From IMG/VR virus record IMGVR_UViG_3300024255_000043, positions 1-48,831 of that record: 48,831 bases of DNA, one strand, 5' to 3'. The translations under genes were made by a program, and so were the position numbers. The stretch is from a virus. Below the pieces are notes generated by a model that ran no database searches, had not been told where the DNA came from, and saw only the letters and a list, made by a program, of their open reading frames with translations. Positions 1 to 6,310 of the stretch are shown piece by piece (the first letter of the stretch is position 1; the number at the start of each line of letters is the position of its first letter).

Positions 1-217
1 GCAGTTTCAGTCTCATTGTACCTTCTGTCTGGCCTGTCCAAATTACCTCATAGTCCCATTGATCGTCAGGCTCGGTACATGCTCCGAAAGTGAATTCTGT
101 TGTTAAATTAACAGGCTTAAGAGAATCTTTCTTTCCTAGGTCGAAAAGATATCTACGGGAGCTGGTCCATCTACCTGTTCTTCGATTGAACCAGTCTTGA
201 AGAATGCGTTGAGTCAT
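1..217 (-). CDS. CpeS/CpcS-like phycobilin lyase family protein, 3' end outside the window
   Basis: The first 72 residues of a minus-strand gene that runs off the left edge. Visible segments are DWFNRRTGRWTSSRRYLF near the start and EVIWTGQTEGTM near residue 60. An aromatic residue, then GxW, then S-x-R-R, followed later by W-x-G-x-x-x-G-x-M, resembles the start of CpeS/CpcS bilin lyases, small beta-barrels that attach phycobilins to phycobiliprotein cysteines in cyanobacteria. Bilin-related genes such as cpeT and pebS are known from cyanophages. If the match is right, the product would act on host antenna proteins during infection. The end of the barrel is missing, so the call rests on an N-terminal resemblance seen by eye. 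No clear Shine-Dalgarno precedes the ATG. Confidence 0.45.
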   Translation of the reverse strand, partial: MTQRILQDWFNRRTGRWTSSRRYLFDLGKKDSLKPVNLTTEFTFGACTEPDDQWDYEVIWTGQTEGTMRLKL

Positions 218-356
218 AATGATTTAGTTTAATGCGAAGGACTTGATACGCCCGCTCAAGGGCCTTTGACAGCCCTCGGGAGTGTAACATTTGCAAGTGA
301 CCAAGGCAGCTGTTGTAAGGGACATTAAAATTGTTTTCCTGTCAAAAAAACATCGT
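218..356 (-). promoter_or_regulatory. Leader region with hairpin ahead of the CpeS-like gene
   Basis: No gene is seen in these 139 bases. On the minus strand there is a TGTTACACT element that could be an extended -10 (around 281-289), then an AGGGC...GCCCT inverted repeat in what would be the 5' leader of the CpeS-like gene. Promoter activity is inferred only from the motif. Confidence 0.3.
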
Positions 357-614
357 TTAGCTTCCTGTCCATAGTCTGGGCTTGATTCGACCGTAGCCGG
401 ATTTGATACATGATACTAAGAGACCGGCGTCATGAAAAGCATCAAAGATGTCAACTGCTTTGTAACCTCGAACGCCGAAAGCCCCTTGGTCAGTTTCGAC
501 AAAGTGAGTATCCGAAGGAAGATCGGCCTCCAAATCTTTGAGTTCTTCGTGGCTGGTTTCTTCAACCACGAGTTCACAGCTGTTAGCTTTGAGGAGTTGC
601 ACAAGGTCAGTCAT
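357..614 (-). CDS. Hypothetical protein, 85 aa
   Basis: A small acidic protein of unknown function, starting MTDLVQLL and ending PRLWTGS. The ATG at 614 is preferred over a TTG 27 bases upstream because it lies inside one copy of a duplicated leader (610-639 and 651-680) where the same GTTxxACATGAC context also precedes a second ATG. No membrane segment or known motif is visible. It is the next gene upstream of the CpeS-like fragment on the same strand. Confidence 0.6.
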   Translation of the reverse strand: MTDLVQLLKANSCELVVEETSHEELKDLEADLPSDTHFVETDQGAFGVRGYKAVDIFDAFHDAGLLVSCIKSGYGRIKPRLWTGS

Positions 615-680
615 GTTGAAAAAGAGTGAAATAGGTAACAATCGAGGTTGGTCATGTTAAAAAAGCGCGACATAGGTAAC
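610..680 (-). repeat. Duplicated 30-base leader with a 14-residue micro-ORF
   Basis: Positions 610-639 and 651-680 match at 26 of 30 bases. Each copy places ATGAC in the same context. The upstream copy starts a 14-codon reading frame (611-655) whose stop overlaps the ATG of the downstream gene. It could be a coupled leader peptide or simply a small duplication that copied a translation start. Confidence 0.5.
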
Positions 681-706
681 GATAACCACAAAGGTAATGT
701 ATAGAA

Positions 707-1207
707 TCATGTAAGTGTCCCGTGTTTGATAAAGTGTGCGACTTCGTTATCGGTGATGTTGTAGAGCCCTGTGGTGAGCGGTTCAAGCATGGTGTCAAAA
801 CTGACTGGAATGAATTCGTTTGACTCTTTGTAGTGCGGCCCTCTTTTTGCGTGGTTGATCAGGATACTGCCTTCCTTGCAGCTGTAGCTGCGGTGGAGGC
901 AACCTGGAGGGATCTCCAGAGCGCCTGTGTCGGGCGTCAGATAGATGTACCAGTGCGGCACCTCCCATTCAAGGCAGACGAGTTCAAAGAGCCTGGATCC
1001 CAGGATGACGCGATTGGCGTCGGTTTGATGGATATGCGAGTAGAACGTTTTGGATCCATCTTTGTCCGGGGGCGAGACAGCGGGACCGTAATGGCGCACA
1101 AGATCAATGCCATTGCTACCAGGAACCCCAATATCTGCAAAAAGAACGTCTTGGGTTTCTCTGAATACTCGATGGTCATAAAATCCAAAAGGAAAAGAAG
1201 TAGTCAT
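707..1207 (-). CDS. Cupin-like hypothetical protein, 166 aa
   Basis: The protein has a Y-S-H-I-H-Q-x-D-x-N-R-V stretch near residues 56-67 followed by G-S-R-L-F-E-L, and later ALEIPPGCLHRSYSCKEG near residues 95-112. A histidine-containing strand, a glycine turn, then a P-P-G-x-x-H turn is the layout of a small cupin barrel, which can bind a metal or a small ligand. The fold assignment is inference; no enzyme family is recognised. Its ATG overlaps the stop of the gene at 1204-1356 as ATGA, so it is probably translationally coupled. It ends 93 bases before the hypothetical gene at 357-614. Confidence 0.6.
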   Translation of the reverse strand: MTTSFPFGFYDHRVFRETQDVLFADIGVPGSNGIDLVRHYGPAVSPPDKDGSKTFYSHIHQTDANRVILGSRLFELVCLEWEVPHWYIYLTPDTGALEIPPGCLHRSYSCKEGSILINHAKRGPHYKESNEFIPVSFDTMLEPLTTGLYNITDNEVAHFIKHGTLT

Positions 1208-1356
1208 AGTGCTCTGGGTTCGTTATTAGGTCGATAGACGACGCAGGGGTTGTCGGTCTTGTGTGCTTCGTTGAACCAGGTCAATGTTTGAGCATAGGTT
1301 CCCGTGCGTTGGGTGCCGTCACGGTACCTGCAAGTGAAATCTGGCTGCTGGTTCAT
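1204..1356 (-). CDS. Hypothetical protein, 50 aa
   Basis: A short gene with ATGA overlaps at both ends. Its start at 1356 follows AGGAGGCATC, an ideal Shine-Dalgarno site that is also the last codons (Q-E-A-S-stop) of the upstream gene. The product is polar with two cysteines (FTCRY and NPCVVY) and a YAQTLTWFNEA segment. Function unknown. The strong ribosome site and tight packing argue that it is real. Confidence 0.7.
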   Translation of the reverse strand: MNQQPDFTCRYRDGTQRTGTYAQTLTWFNEAHKTDNPCVVYRPNNEPRAL

Positions 1357-1631
1357 GATGCCTCCTGAGTGAAGGTGGTGGTCGTGCCGTTTGCGCGGAT
1401 ACTGACGACTCTCTCACTTCTGAACGATCTCCACTGGTTTAACTTAACATCCATGATCCTGAAGACTGCAGGATCTTTGCAGGGCTTGCCAGTCCCAAGA
1501 ACTTCACCAATCTGCTTCGGGTTAGTAGTGAGCTTGCGCTGAGAGCCATCAGCCTTGATGAACTCGATGGAAACAAAGCTACTCTTGGCAGCTTCGAGAA
1601 TGGTTCGAATGTTCTCTGGGGTGTTGATCAT
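1353..1631 (-). CDS. DUF2693-like SH3-barrel hypothetical protein, 92 aa
   Basis: Residues 22-30 (VSIEFIKAD), the following GSQRKLTTNP and the later DVKLNQWRSFRSERV segment match the pattern of DUF2693-type phage proteins, in which a beta-strand reading F-x-K-x-D-G-x-x-R-K is followed much later by W-R-S-F-R. Such proteins are predicted SH3-like barrels with unknown role. The ATG at 1631 is preceded by AAGGAG at good spacing and by a TGCTGTACAAT promoter element, so this is probably the first gene of a short operon of three (1631 to 707). Confidence 0.65.
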   Translation of the reverse strand: MINTPENIRTILEAAKSSFVSIEFIKADGSQRKLTTNPKQIGEVLGTGKPCKDPAVFRIMDVKLNQWRSFRSERVVSIRANGTTTTFTQEAS

Positions 1632-1657
1632 GGTTGTCTCCTTTTGTTGATGTGACT

Positions 1658-1668
1658 ATTGTACAGCA
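1658..1668 (-). promoter_or_regulatory. Extended -10 promoter TGCTGTACAAT
   Basis: TGCTGTACAAT lies about 27 bases before the ATG at 1631. Related TGCTACAAT or TGCTATAAT elements precede the genes starting at 3436, 4791, 28879 and 30182, which supports a real shared promoter type. No good -35 is visible. Confidence 0.5.
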
Positions 1669-1687
1669 AAAAGGAGAGAAACGCAAG

Positions 1688-1951
1688 TCAGCAGTTTTGC
1701 CAAAGACTATCAGGGGCATAGCGTGTCCAGGGATCCACAGTAGGGACTGGTTTTTCGGCTAGGGAGAAGTGATCCTGGACAACTGCAAAGTTGTCGACAC
1801 ATTCCTGATGGTAGAGGTTTAGCTCAAAACAAGCTTTGTTTAGATCCCGAAGGAAGGGCGTAGAGCCAGTATCAGACCCTTGTGAGCCTAAATACTCATC
1901 AATGGATTCCTTTAACCGCTCGTAACGTCCTTCCTCGTAGTTGTTGCTCAT
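1688..1951 (-). CDS. Hypothetical protein, 87 aa
   Basis: Soluble, acidic, mostly helical-looking protein (N-terminal YEEGRYERLKESIDEYLGS, C-terminal tryptophans near DPWTRY and SLWQNC). No family is recognised. It sits alone between intergenic gaps of about 56 bases on each side, upstream of the promoter for 1631. Confidence 0.6.
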   Translation of the reverse strand: MSNNYEEGRYERLKESIDEYLGSQGSDTGSTPFLRDLNKACFELNLYHQECVDNFAVVQDHFSLAEKPVPTVDPWTRYAPDSLWQNC

Positions 1952-2008
1952 AGTTTTGATTTTGATTTAGTACAGAGTCTCAAAGAGGGTTTGATCTGAT
2001 TCAGCGTA

Positions 2009-2164
2009 TCAAGAGAAGCCGTTGTGGTCATGACATGGTATAAGCTTGCCGCCATGAGGATCATCGTCGTCATCCTCGGTTTCGAGGAGAATAGAGGCGA
2101 CGCCAAGAACAAAGAAGGTTGCAAAAACCTGAAAACCCAGATAGAGGAATTGATAGAGCGTCAT
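2009..2164 (-). CDS. Small membrane protein, 51 aa
   Basis: Starts MTLYQFLYLGF, with one strongly hydrophobic segment (about residues 4-24) followed by an acidic tail containing EDDDDD and a His-rich end (PCHDHNG). This suggests a single-pass inner-membrane peptide with a cytoplasmic or periplasmic charged tail. The start at 2164 is chosen because the ATGAC lies at the end of a 19-base sequence also found at 3495-3513, where it marks another gene junction. Function unknown. Confidence 0.55.
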   Translation of the reverse strand: MTLYQFLYLGFQVFATFFVLGVASILLETEDDDDDPHGGKLIPCHDHNGFS

Positions 2165-2214
2165 TGGTTGTAGATGCGAATAGGGACAGGGTGTGGCCCC
2201 AAAGGGCCAGGTGA

Positions 2215-2424
2215 TCAAGCGGCCTTTGCTTTGCGGCGGTTCAACTCCATCCCGAAGGTGGAGGCCTGGTCGCTGTAATAGCCCTCCTTGACGGGATTAT
2301 GGCCACACATGGCAGACTCGGCCTCACGACAGTCCTTGATGGTGTAGAGCAGCCCAGCGGTTGTCATGGCCTTGGCTTGGGCTTCCCACTTGCAGAAGTC
2401 GGCGGCGGTTGCATACTCAGTCAT
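2215..2424 (-). CDS. Hypothetical protein, 69 aa
   Basis: A small soluble protein starting MTEYATAADFCKWE and ending in a basic, alanine-rich tail (NRRKAKAA). Its ATG overlaps the stop of the 20-residue reading frame just upstream as ATGA. The length, even composition and packing support a real gene; function unknown. Confidence 0.6.
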   Translation of the reverse strand: MTEYATAADFCKWEAQAKAMTTAGLLYTIKDCREAESAMCGHNPVKEGYYSDQASTFGMELNRRKAKAA

Positions 2425-2483
2425 GTTGCGGTTCCCTTGAGGACTTCTAAAGCGTAACCTAAAGGGGATGTGGTGTCAACCAT
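2421..2483 (-). CDS. Possible 20-residue peptide
   Basis: A 20-codon frame starting MVDTTSPLGY that begins 16 bases after the stop of the 2500-3015 gene, follows a GGGGGCT sequence that may act as a weak ribosome site, and ends in an ATGA overlap with the next gene. It may be a coupling peptide or a relic. Size alone makes it uncertain. Confidence 0.35.
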   Translation of the reverse strand: MVDTTSPLGYALEVLKGTAT

Positions 2484-2499
2484 AGCCCCCTGGCGGAGC

Positions 2500-3015
2500 T
2501 CAGACGAGCTGCTTGCGGCCTTCGATGCAGCACTGGATGATCTGGGCCTGGATGAACCAGGAGCTATCGAGGAAGGGGAAGGTTTGGCCGTTGGCGACCA
2601 CCAGCTGCTTGCGGCTGTCCAGGGCCTCGACGCCACCGTTGTCGATGACCCACTGGCGCTGCTCGTCGGTCAGGTCTTTGGTCTTAGCGAAGGACTTGGC
2701 CATCTTTTGGGCCTTCTTGGTGAGCTCCTTCTTGGGATCTGGGGCTGCAGCTGGGGCTGCTGCAGGGAACAGGCCTCCACGGTAGTAGCGGTATCGCTGG
2801 GGCAGGATCGCATCAAAGGCCTCGTGGATCTGGACGAAGGTCTTCTTAATCCAGGTGGCACGGAACTGCTCGTAGTCGTCAGGGATACCGGCGAAGCGGT
2901 AGCAGCGGGCGATGAGGCGGGCTTTGTTGCCGCCTCGGACACCTGTTTCCAGATCTGCTTCGAGTTGGTTGGAGGGTTGGGTGACGGTCATAGCGTGGGA
3001 TGCGTATGAGCTCAT
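2500..3015 (-). CDS. Hypothetical protein, 171 aa
   Basis: A conserved-looking soluble protein with three parts: a basic N-terminal region (GGNKARLIARCYRFAGIPDDY around residues 28-48), a flexible Ala-Pro linker near residues 84-92 (AAAPAAAPD), and a C-terminal helical part (LTDEQRQWVIDNGGVEAL, then QAQIIQCCIEG). A second in-frame ATG eight codons in is an alternative start; neither has a clear Shine-Dalgarno. No family recognised. Strand and packing match the neighbouring small-gene array. Confidence 0.6.
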   Translation of the reverse strand: MSSYASHAMTVTQPSNQLEADLETGVRGGNKARLIARCYRFAGIPDDYEQFRATWIKKTFVQIHEAFDAILPQRYRYYRGGLFPAAAPAAAPDPKKELTKKAQKMAKSFAKTKDLTDEQRQWVIDNGGVEALDSRKQLVVANGQTFPFLDSSWFIQAQIIQCCIEGRKQLV

Positions 3016-3057
3016 ATTAAATCAGAAAGGACGTGGTGTCAACACATCCGTCTCAGA

Positions 3058-3165
3058 TCAGAGGTTCCGCAGGTCGTCGACGTCGATGCAGGCGTTAAGG
3101 GAGCCTGTCGTGACTCCCTGTGCCAGTGGCTCGATTGGTTTAGTTGATATTCCTGCAGAACTCAT
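3058..3165 (-). CDS. Possible small protein, 35 aa
   Basis: A 35-residue frame (MSSAGISTKP to VDDLRNL) whose start overlaps the last 26 bases of the secreted-protein gene in another frame. Composition is protein-like and it fills an otherwise empty 125-base gap, but there is no strong ribosome site. Confidence 0.4.
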   Translation of the reverse strand: MSSAGISTKPIEPLAQGVTTGSLNACIDVDDLRNL

Positions 3166-3436
3166 TTACAACCATTTGGACTTGAGCTTGTGTGTTATGT
3201 CCGCGTGATGTCCAATTGTTGGTGCCGCCACTGTAGCAGGAAGCCTCGATGCGCTCCGCACCGTTAGGGCCACTCCACTGGATGATATCAGGGGAGTTGG
3301 AATCCTGCAGGCTTACGCATGCCTCAAAGCCTAGGATGTTTCCACACTCTCCGCCCACACTGTAAGCTTCAGCAGCGAGAGGAGCGAAGGTGATGGAAGC
3401 AAGTGCAATAGCAGTGGAAGCGATTTGCTTAATCAT
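3140..3436 (-). CDS. Secreted hypothetical protein, 98 aa
   Basis: The first 25 residues form a classic Sec signal peptide: basic MIKQ, a hydrophobic core, and a likely cleavage after PLAAEA. The mature part is short and has four cysteines (GECGN, EACVS, ASCYS, EFCRN) that could pair in the periplasm. The start at 3436 is chosen over one 60 bases upstream because it places the signal sequence at the N-terminus. A TGCTACAAT promoter element lies about 33 bases upstream. Secreted phage proteins of this kind can act in the host envelope, in lysis or in exclusion of other phages, but nothing here decides between them. Confidence 0.65.
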   Translation of the reverse strand: MIKQIASTAIALASITFAPLAAEAYSVGGECGNILGFEACVSLQDSNSPDIIQWSGPNGAERIEASCYSGGTNNWTSRGHNTQAQVQMVVNEFCRNIN

Positions 3437-3468
3437 TGGTTTGAAGTGTGTTTGTTTGGTATGAATCA

Positions 3469-3477
3469 ATTGTAGCA
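3469..3477 (-). promoter_or_regulatory. Extended -10 promoter TGCTACAAT
   Basis: TGCTACAAT ahead of the secreted-protein gene, identical to the element at 28902-28910 and close to those at 1658 and 30209. It lies inside the region downstream of the 3493-3645 gene. Confidence 0.5.
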
Positions 3478-3492
3478 GGCTGGGGGAGGCTG

Positions 3493-3645
3493 TCATTGGT
3501 TGTAGATGCGGTCGAGAGTTCGGTCTAGTCGGCTAAGGAGTCGGTTGACGTCTTTGGTCGACTCCATTAATGATAGAGCCTCGAGGAGTAGTTCAGTTTC
3601 CTCGACATTTAACTTCATGGTCGTAGTGGCTGAGCGTTTATTCAT
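3493..3645 (-). CDS. Hypothetical protein, 50 aa
   Basis: A helical, charged protein (KLNVEETELLLEALSLMES, then VNRLLSRLDRTLDRIYNQ) that could form a short coiled coil. It starts in an ATGA overlap with the upstream gene. Its last five codons and stop (RIYNQ) are part of a 19-base sequence repeated at 2161-2179, where the rest of the gene is absent. A second ATG at codon 10 is an alternative start. Confidence 0.6.
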   Translation of the reverse strand: MNKRSATTTMKLNVEETELLLEALSLMESTKDVNRLLSRLDRTLDRIYNQ

Positions 3646-3806
3646 AAGAGGTTCTGGCTGGTGAGTTGCCTGGCGAGGCTGTCGCGAAGGGTGTTGATGC
3701 GCTCGTCGTCGTATTGCTGGAAGTGTCCTCGCTTTTCGATCGCTTTGTAGTAGTGAAGAGAATTTAGGATGATTGTAAAGTCTTCGACGGAAAGAGTGAA
3801 ATTCAT
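3642..3806 (-). CDS. Hypothetical protein, 54 aa
   Basis: Starts MNFTLSVEDFTIIL and contains a YYKAIEKRGHFQQYDDERI stretch, with no membrane segment. It overlaps both neighbours by a few bases (upstream stop at 3803, downstream ATG at 3645), typical for a co-translated phage operon. Function unknown. Confidence 0.65.
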   Translation of the reverse strand: MNFTLSVEDFTIILNSLHYYKAIEKRGHFQQYDDERINTLRDSLARQLTSQNLL

Positions 3807-4075
3807 TTTTTTGGTTTGGATTTGCGTTCAGTGTACTCTACTTCCGTCCCATCGACAAGTACTTCGAATTTAACCCCGAAGGCTTCAGCGGTCTGGGCAA
3901 AAACCCTAGCGACTTGAACGAAGGCGTCATGGACGAGCGCCTGATCCCATTCGTAATTACTTTTGACGCTTTTCTGCTTGACAACCCGAAGGCGGTCAAG
4001 GAGCTTCTCGATGGCTGGTGGGAATAGTCTGGAGAAATTGGATCGACGGACTTGACTTTTTTCTTCTGTTTTCAT
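3803..4075 (-). CDS. Hypothetical protein, 90 aa
   Basis: A basic protein (several Arg/Lys clusters, C-terminal ERKSKPKK) with a central amphipathic helix (WDQALVHDAFVQVARVFAQTAEAFG). Start ATG at 4075 overlaps the stop of the upstream gene, and the upstream gene's final codons supply the Shine-Dalgarno (CCAGGAGATGACTCATGA). Nucleic-acid binding is possible from charge only. Confidence 0.6.
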   Translation of the reverse strand: MKTEEKSQVRRSNFSRLFPPAIEKLLDRLRVVKQKSVKSNYEWDQALVHDAFVQVARVFAQTAEAFGVKFEVLVDGTEVEYTERKSKPKK

Positions 4076-4791
4076 GAGTCATCTCCTGGTTGGGCTAACG
4101 GCGCTTCTTTGATTAACCTCAATAGTGTAGCACACTGTCTGCGACGAGAGGTGTAAAGGGACATGGAAGTCCAGTCAGCGGCAAGTGCAGCACTTTTAGC
4201 GGACCAGTAAGCGCCGTGTGCATTATTTTCAGTGGTATGCGAGGCGGCGAATGCAGCACAGCTAGTAGCGCGGACAGCGGTGTATTCAGCGGCACTTTCA
4301 GCATCCCAGCGGTTGCCGCGTGCTGTGTGACCAAAAGCCAAGCCAGCGGCATATAGCGCATCAGACTTTCCCTCATGAGCGGACCATTTCTTACCCTCCG
4401 CCAGTAAGTCCATCCCTGCAATCACAGGGGCGACAACAGCCTGAGTTTCAGCGGAAACGGGAAGCAGTTCCCGTAACTCTGCAGCGAGGAATTTCCACCC
4501 GACTCGAGTCAAATCTTTTCCGTTGCACCCAATGGCTTTGGGAAACGCAGCAAAGAAGCTGGGCGCGTCGCCCGGAGACAGATCCTCGAAGATTGACTCC
4601 GCGACCCTGGATATCATCACAGGGATCCCATATTCCTGCTCGATGTATTCGGGGTCATCTTCCTTCATTGCTAAGCAGCCGATGAAGCAGGTCTCGTAGC
4701 TACCTTTAGCTACAGCATCGGCCTCGATGTGGCGTTGGACTTCGTTCTGCAGATGACTGAAATTCTTGGTCAGCAGGCGTTGGATGGTCAT
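4072..4791 (-). CDS. Hypothetical protein with alanine-rich C-terminal half, 239 aa
   Basis: The first ~130 residues are an ordinary globular sequence. From about residue 140 the protein is built of short alanine/tyrosine-rich helical turns (for example SAAEYTAVRATSCAAFAAS and SAKSAALAADWTS), similar to the alanine-repeat tails of several phage proteins of unknown role. The start at 4791 follows AAGGGAG at good spacing and a TGCTATAAT promoter element; a longer frame to 4815 would remove the leader. It is the first gene of the operon 4791 to 3493. Confidence 0.65.
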   Translation of the reverse strand: MTIQRLLTKNFSHLQNEVQRHIEADAVAKGSYETCFIGCLAMKEDDPEYIEQEYGIPVMISRVAESIFEDLSPGDAPSFFAAFPKAIGCNGKDLTRVGWKFLAAELRELLPVSAETQAVVAPVIAGMDLLAEGKKWSAHEGKSDALYAAGLAFGHTARGNRWDAESAAEYTAVRATSCAAFAASHTTENNAHGAYWSAKSAALAADWTSMSLYTSRRRQCATLLRLIKEAPLAQPGDDS

Positions 4792-4819
4792 GAGTTGGCT
4801 CCCTTTGGTTGGCAAATTA

Positions 4820-4828
4820 ATTATAGCA
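4820..4828 (-). promoter_or_regulatory. Extended -10 promoter TGCTATAAT
   Basis: A consensus extended -10 (TGCTATAAT) about 30 bases before the ATG at 4791, in the only clear gap between two small-gene operons. Confidence 0.55.
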
Positions 4829-4878
4829 AATGATTAGGTGCCCATTTCGCTTGTCCGGCGTTTGTACGGTGTCGTCAG

Positions 4879-5139
4879 TCAGCCTCCTGTCATTTTGTTT
4901 TGATCGAGCTCGTCTACCATCTTTTGGAGTTCGTCCAAGAACTCCTTGGGATAGGTTTCATCCATATTTATAGATGCCCAAAACCACTCATAACACTCAG
5001 TGTAAGGATCATCGCCAGGTAATAGAGCATAACCCTCATAATTACCGGCCATTAAATCACTCCACATATGGAAGTTACATTTAAACGAATAAAACCAGGC
5101 CGGAATGAGGTGTTTGAAAATGTAGTTAGTCCAGGTCAT
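4879..5139 (-). CDS. Hypothetical protein, 86 aa, tryptophan-rich
   Basis: An aromatic-rich protein (MTWTNYIFKHLIPAWFYSF at the start, ECYEWFWASI in the middle) with an acidic helical C-terminus. The ATG at 5139 is preferred over one 12 bases upstream because it forms an ATGA overlap with the upstream stop, the standard junction of this array. Last gene before a 90-base gap containing the promoter for 4791. Confidence 0.6.
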   Translation of the reverse strand: MTWTNYIFKHLIPAWFYSFKCNFHMWSDLMAGNYEGYALLPGDDPYTECYEWFWASINMDETYPKEFLDELQKMVDELDQNKMTGG

Positions 5140-5318
5140 TCGATTATCCATTCGGCAAGAAGCAGATCGACCGGTAACTCCATTTTGGCAGCAGTATTCT
5201 CTAGAAATTCATCCAATACTTCAGGTGCATCCTCTTTAACTACTGCATACCATGAATACCATAACTCTGGATTGGTCTGTGGTGTGACTTTAGAAAGATT
5301 GGTCAACATAAGATTCAT
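5136..5318 (-). CDS. Hypothetical protein, 60 aa
   Basis: Small acidic protein with a central aromatic patch (PELWYSWYAVVKED) and a helical end (LLLAEWIIE). It starts inside the last codons of the 35-residue gene upstream; the ATG at 5309 is an alternative. No known family. Confidence 0.55.
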   Translation of the reverse strand: MNLMLTNLSKVTPQTNPELWYSWYAVVKEDAPEVLDEFLENTAAKMELPVDLLLAEWIIE

Positions 5319-5397
5319 AATTGAGTTCGATGTTTGTTGTGTCTAATGTGGCATAATAATCATACAACCGATCATGCAATGTGTCAATTTCATTCAT
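5290..5397 (-). CDS. Hypothetical protein, 35 aa
   Basis: A 35-residue acidic peptide (MNEIDTLHDRLYDYYATLD...) with a GAAGGA ribosome site 11 bases upstream. It overlaps the upstream stop and runs about 29 bases into the downstream gene in another frame, so both are probably coupled. Confidence 0.5.
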   Translation of the reverse strand: MNEIDTLHDRLYDYYATLDTTNIELNYESYVDQSF

Positions 5398-5482
5398 GAG
5401 TATTTGTCCTTCGAGAACGGACATCATCGGGAGATCCAAATTGGTTTAGGATTTTGTCAGTTAGTGAATGCTGTTTAGTCAT
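5390..5482 (-). CDS. Hypothetical protein, 30 aa
   Basis: Thirty residues from MTKQHSLTDKIL to RRTNTHE. The ATG at 5482 is preceded by GGAGACAACTC, one of the recurring junction sequences of this array, which decides the start over a longer frame to 5593. Confidence 0.5.
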   Translation of the reverse strand: MTKQHSLTDKILNQFGSPDDVRSRRTNTHE

Positions 5483-5495
5483 GAGTTGTCTCCAA

Positions 5496-5672
5496 TTAGT
5501 TTTCAGATGTAAAGCAAATAGATTGGGCAAGAATGTTGTCGTGAAGACGCCCACATGCTTGCCATTTTTGAGGGATCCACCAAACACCAACAACCACCGA
5601 AACGACCATAAAGGCGATCATCCCACGAACAAGAAGTTCGGGAAAATTGTCTTTAGTTTTGTGCTCAGTCAT
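5496..5672 (-). CDS. Small membrane protein, 58 aa
   Basis: Soluble N-terminus (MTEHKTKDNFPEL), one hydrophobic transmembrane segment at about residues 19-34 (MIAFMVVSVVVGVWWI), then a short tail with two cysteines. A single-pass inner-membrane peptide, possibly N-in. The start follows CAGGAGGACAACTC, which is also the 3' end of the upstream gene. Confidence 0.6.
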   Translation of the reverse strand: MTEHKTKDNFPELLVRGMIAFMVVSVVVGVWWIPQKWQACGRLHDNILAQSICFTSEN

Positions 5673-5917
5673 GAGTTGTCCTCCTGTGTTGGTTGCATGT
5701 AGCTTTTGAAGTTATTGACAAAAGATCTAAGTTCCAGAATCGCCTCAGCATTGTGGCCTCGGTATGAGAACTCTTGTAAGAAATCCTCAAGATTTTTTTG
5801 AACCTGATCCAACTGGTCATCACGACCCATGTTATAAGCGTCTCTCATTGCTTCTTCGCAGGTCTTGGATTCGGAAATTGCATCAATGAGTTTTGGATTA
5901 AGTGGGTGTTTAGTCAT
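5669..5917 (-). CDS. Hypothetical protein of the HPL/AYxxG paralogue family, copy 1, 82 aa
   Basis: Starts MTKHPLNPKLIDAI, with the family segment MRDAYNMGRDDQLDQVQKNL at about residues 24-43, and ends Q-E-D-N-S. The genes at 6307-6576 and 6800-7030 share the pattern H-P-L near the start, R-x-A-Y-x-M/L-G, and a W-L or Q-K-x-N-L helix, so the three are probably paralogues created by local duplication. The shared core looks like two helices. Function unknown; no family recognised. The start at 5917 follows CAGGAGAACAACTC. Confidence 0.6.
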   Translation of the reverse strand: MTKHPLNPKLIDAISESKTCEEAMRDAYNMGRDDQLDQVQKNLEDFLQEFSYRGHNAEAILELRSFVNNFKSYMQPTQEDNS

Positions 5918-5931
5918 GAGTTGTTCTCCTG

Positions 5932-6096
5932 TCATTTGTTTTCGAAAACTTTCATCGCTCCACACTTTGTGCAGCGCAATGTATACCTATCGCAGGTTCC
6001 GCTGCTAAACTCACCGCTATATTTAAGCTCTGTCACTGCAATGGGTTTCCAGTGGTGAAAACACCCAGACCAAAGGAATTGAAGCAGTTTGATCAT
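5932..6096 (-). CDS. Zinc-ribbon-like hypothetical protein, 54 aa
   Basis: Contains C-F-H-H-W near residue 12 and R-C-T-K-C-G near residue 41, plus a further Cys (GTCDRY). A C-x-x-C-G knuckle paired with an earlier Cys/His pair suggests one bound zinc ion. C-H-x-W plus C-x-x-C-G is a common build of small phage zinc proteins of unknown role. Start at 6096 follows CAGGAGGACAACTC supplied by the upstream gene's end. Confidence 0.6.
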   Translation of the reverse strand: MIKLLQFLWSGCFHHWKPIAVTELKYSGEFSSGTCDRYTLRCTKCGAMKVFENK

Positions 6097-6278
6097 GAGT
6101 TGTCCTCCTGTTTACCCTCAAATCTCTGTTCAAAGTATGCAAGAAGTTTGGAAAGATCACGAGCATCTACAGTCAATGATCCAGGTTTACCTTCATCATC
6201 TTGAATCTTTTCTAGGATTTTTTGGATTCTCTTGCAATCGTCATCGCTCAACCGTGAGTAATAATCAAAAACGTTCAC
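6093..6278 (-). CDS. Hypothetical protein, 61 aa
   Basis: Helical charged protein (YYSRLSDDDCKRIQKILEKIQDDEG) ending Q-E-D-N-S. It starts at a GTG preceded by TGGAGGG at good spacing. The same sequence forms the end of an 11-codon upstream frame. Function unknown. Confidence 0.55.
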   Translation of the reverse strand: MNVFDYYSRLSDDDCKRIQKILEKIQDDEGKPGSLTVDARDLSKLLAYFEQRFEGKQEDNS

Positions 6279-6310
6279 GAATTTCCCTCCAGTGTGATTT
6301 GTCTGGTCAT
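6275..6310 (-). CDS. Micro-ORF, 11 aa, between two cassette junctions
   Basis: MTRQITLEGNS begins after CAGGAGAACAACTC and ends L-E-G-N-S-stop, overlapping the GTG of the next gene. It has the same start and end signals as its full-size neighbours but almost no body, so it looks like a gene reduced to its two junctions, or a coupling peptide. Confidence 0.4.
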   Translation of the reverse strand: MTRQITLEGNS

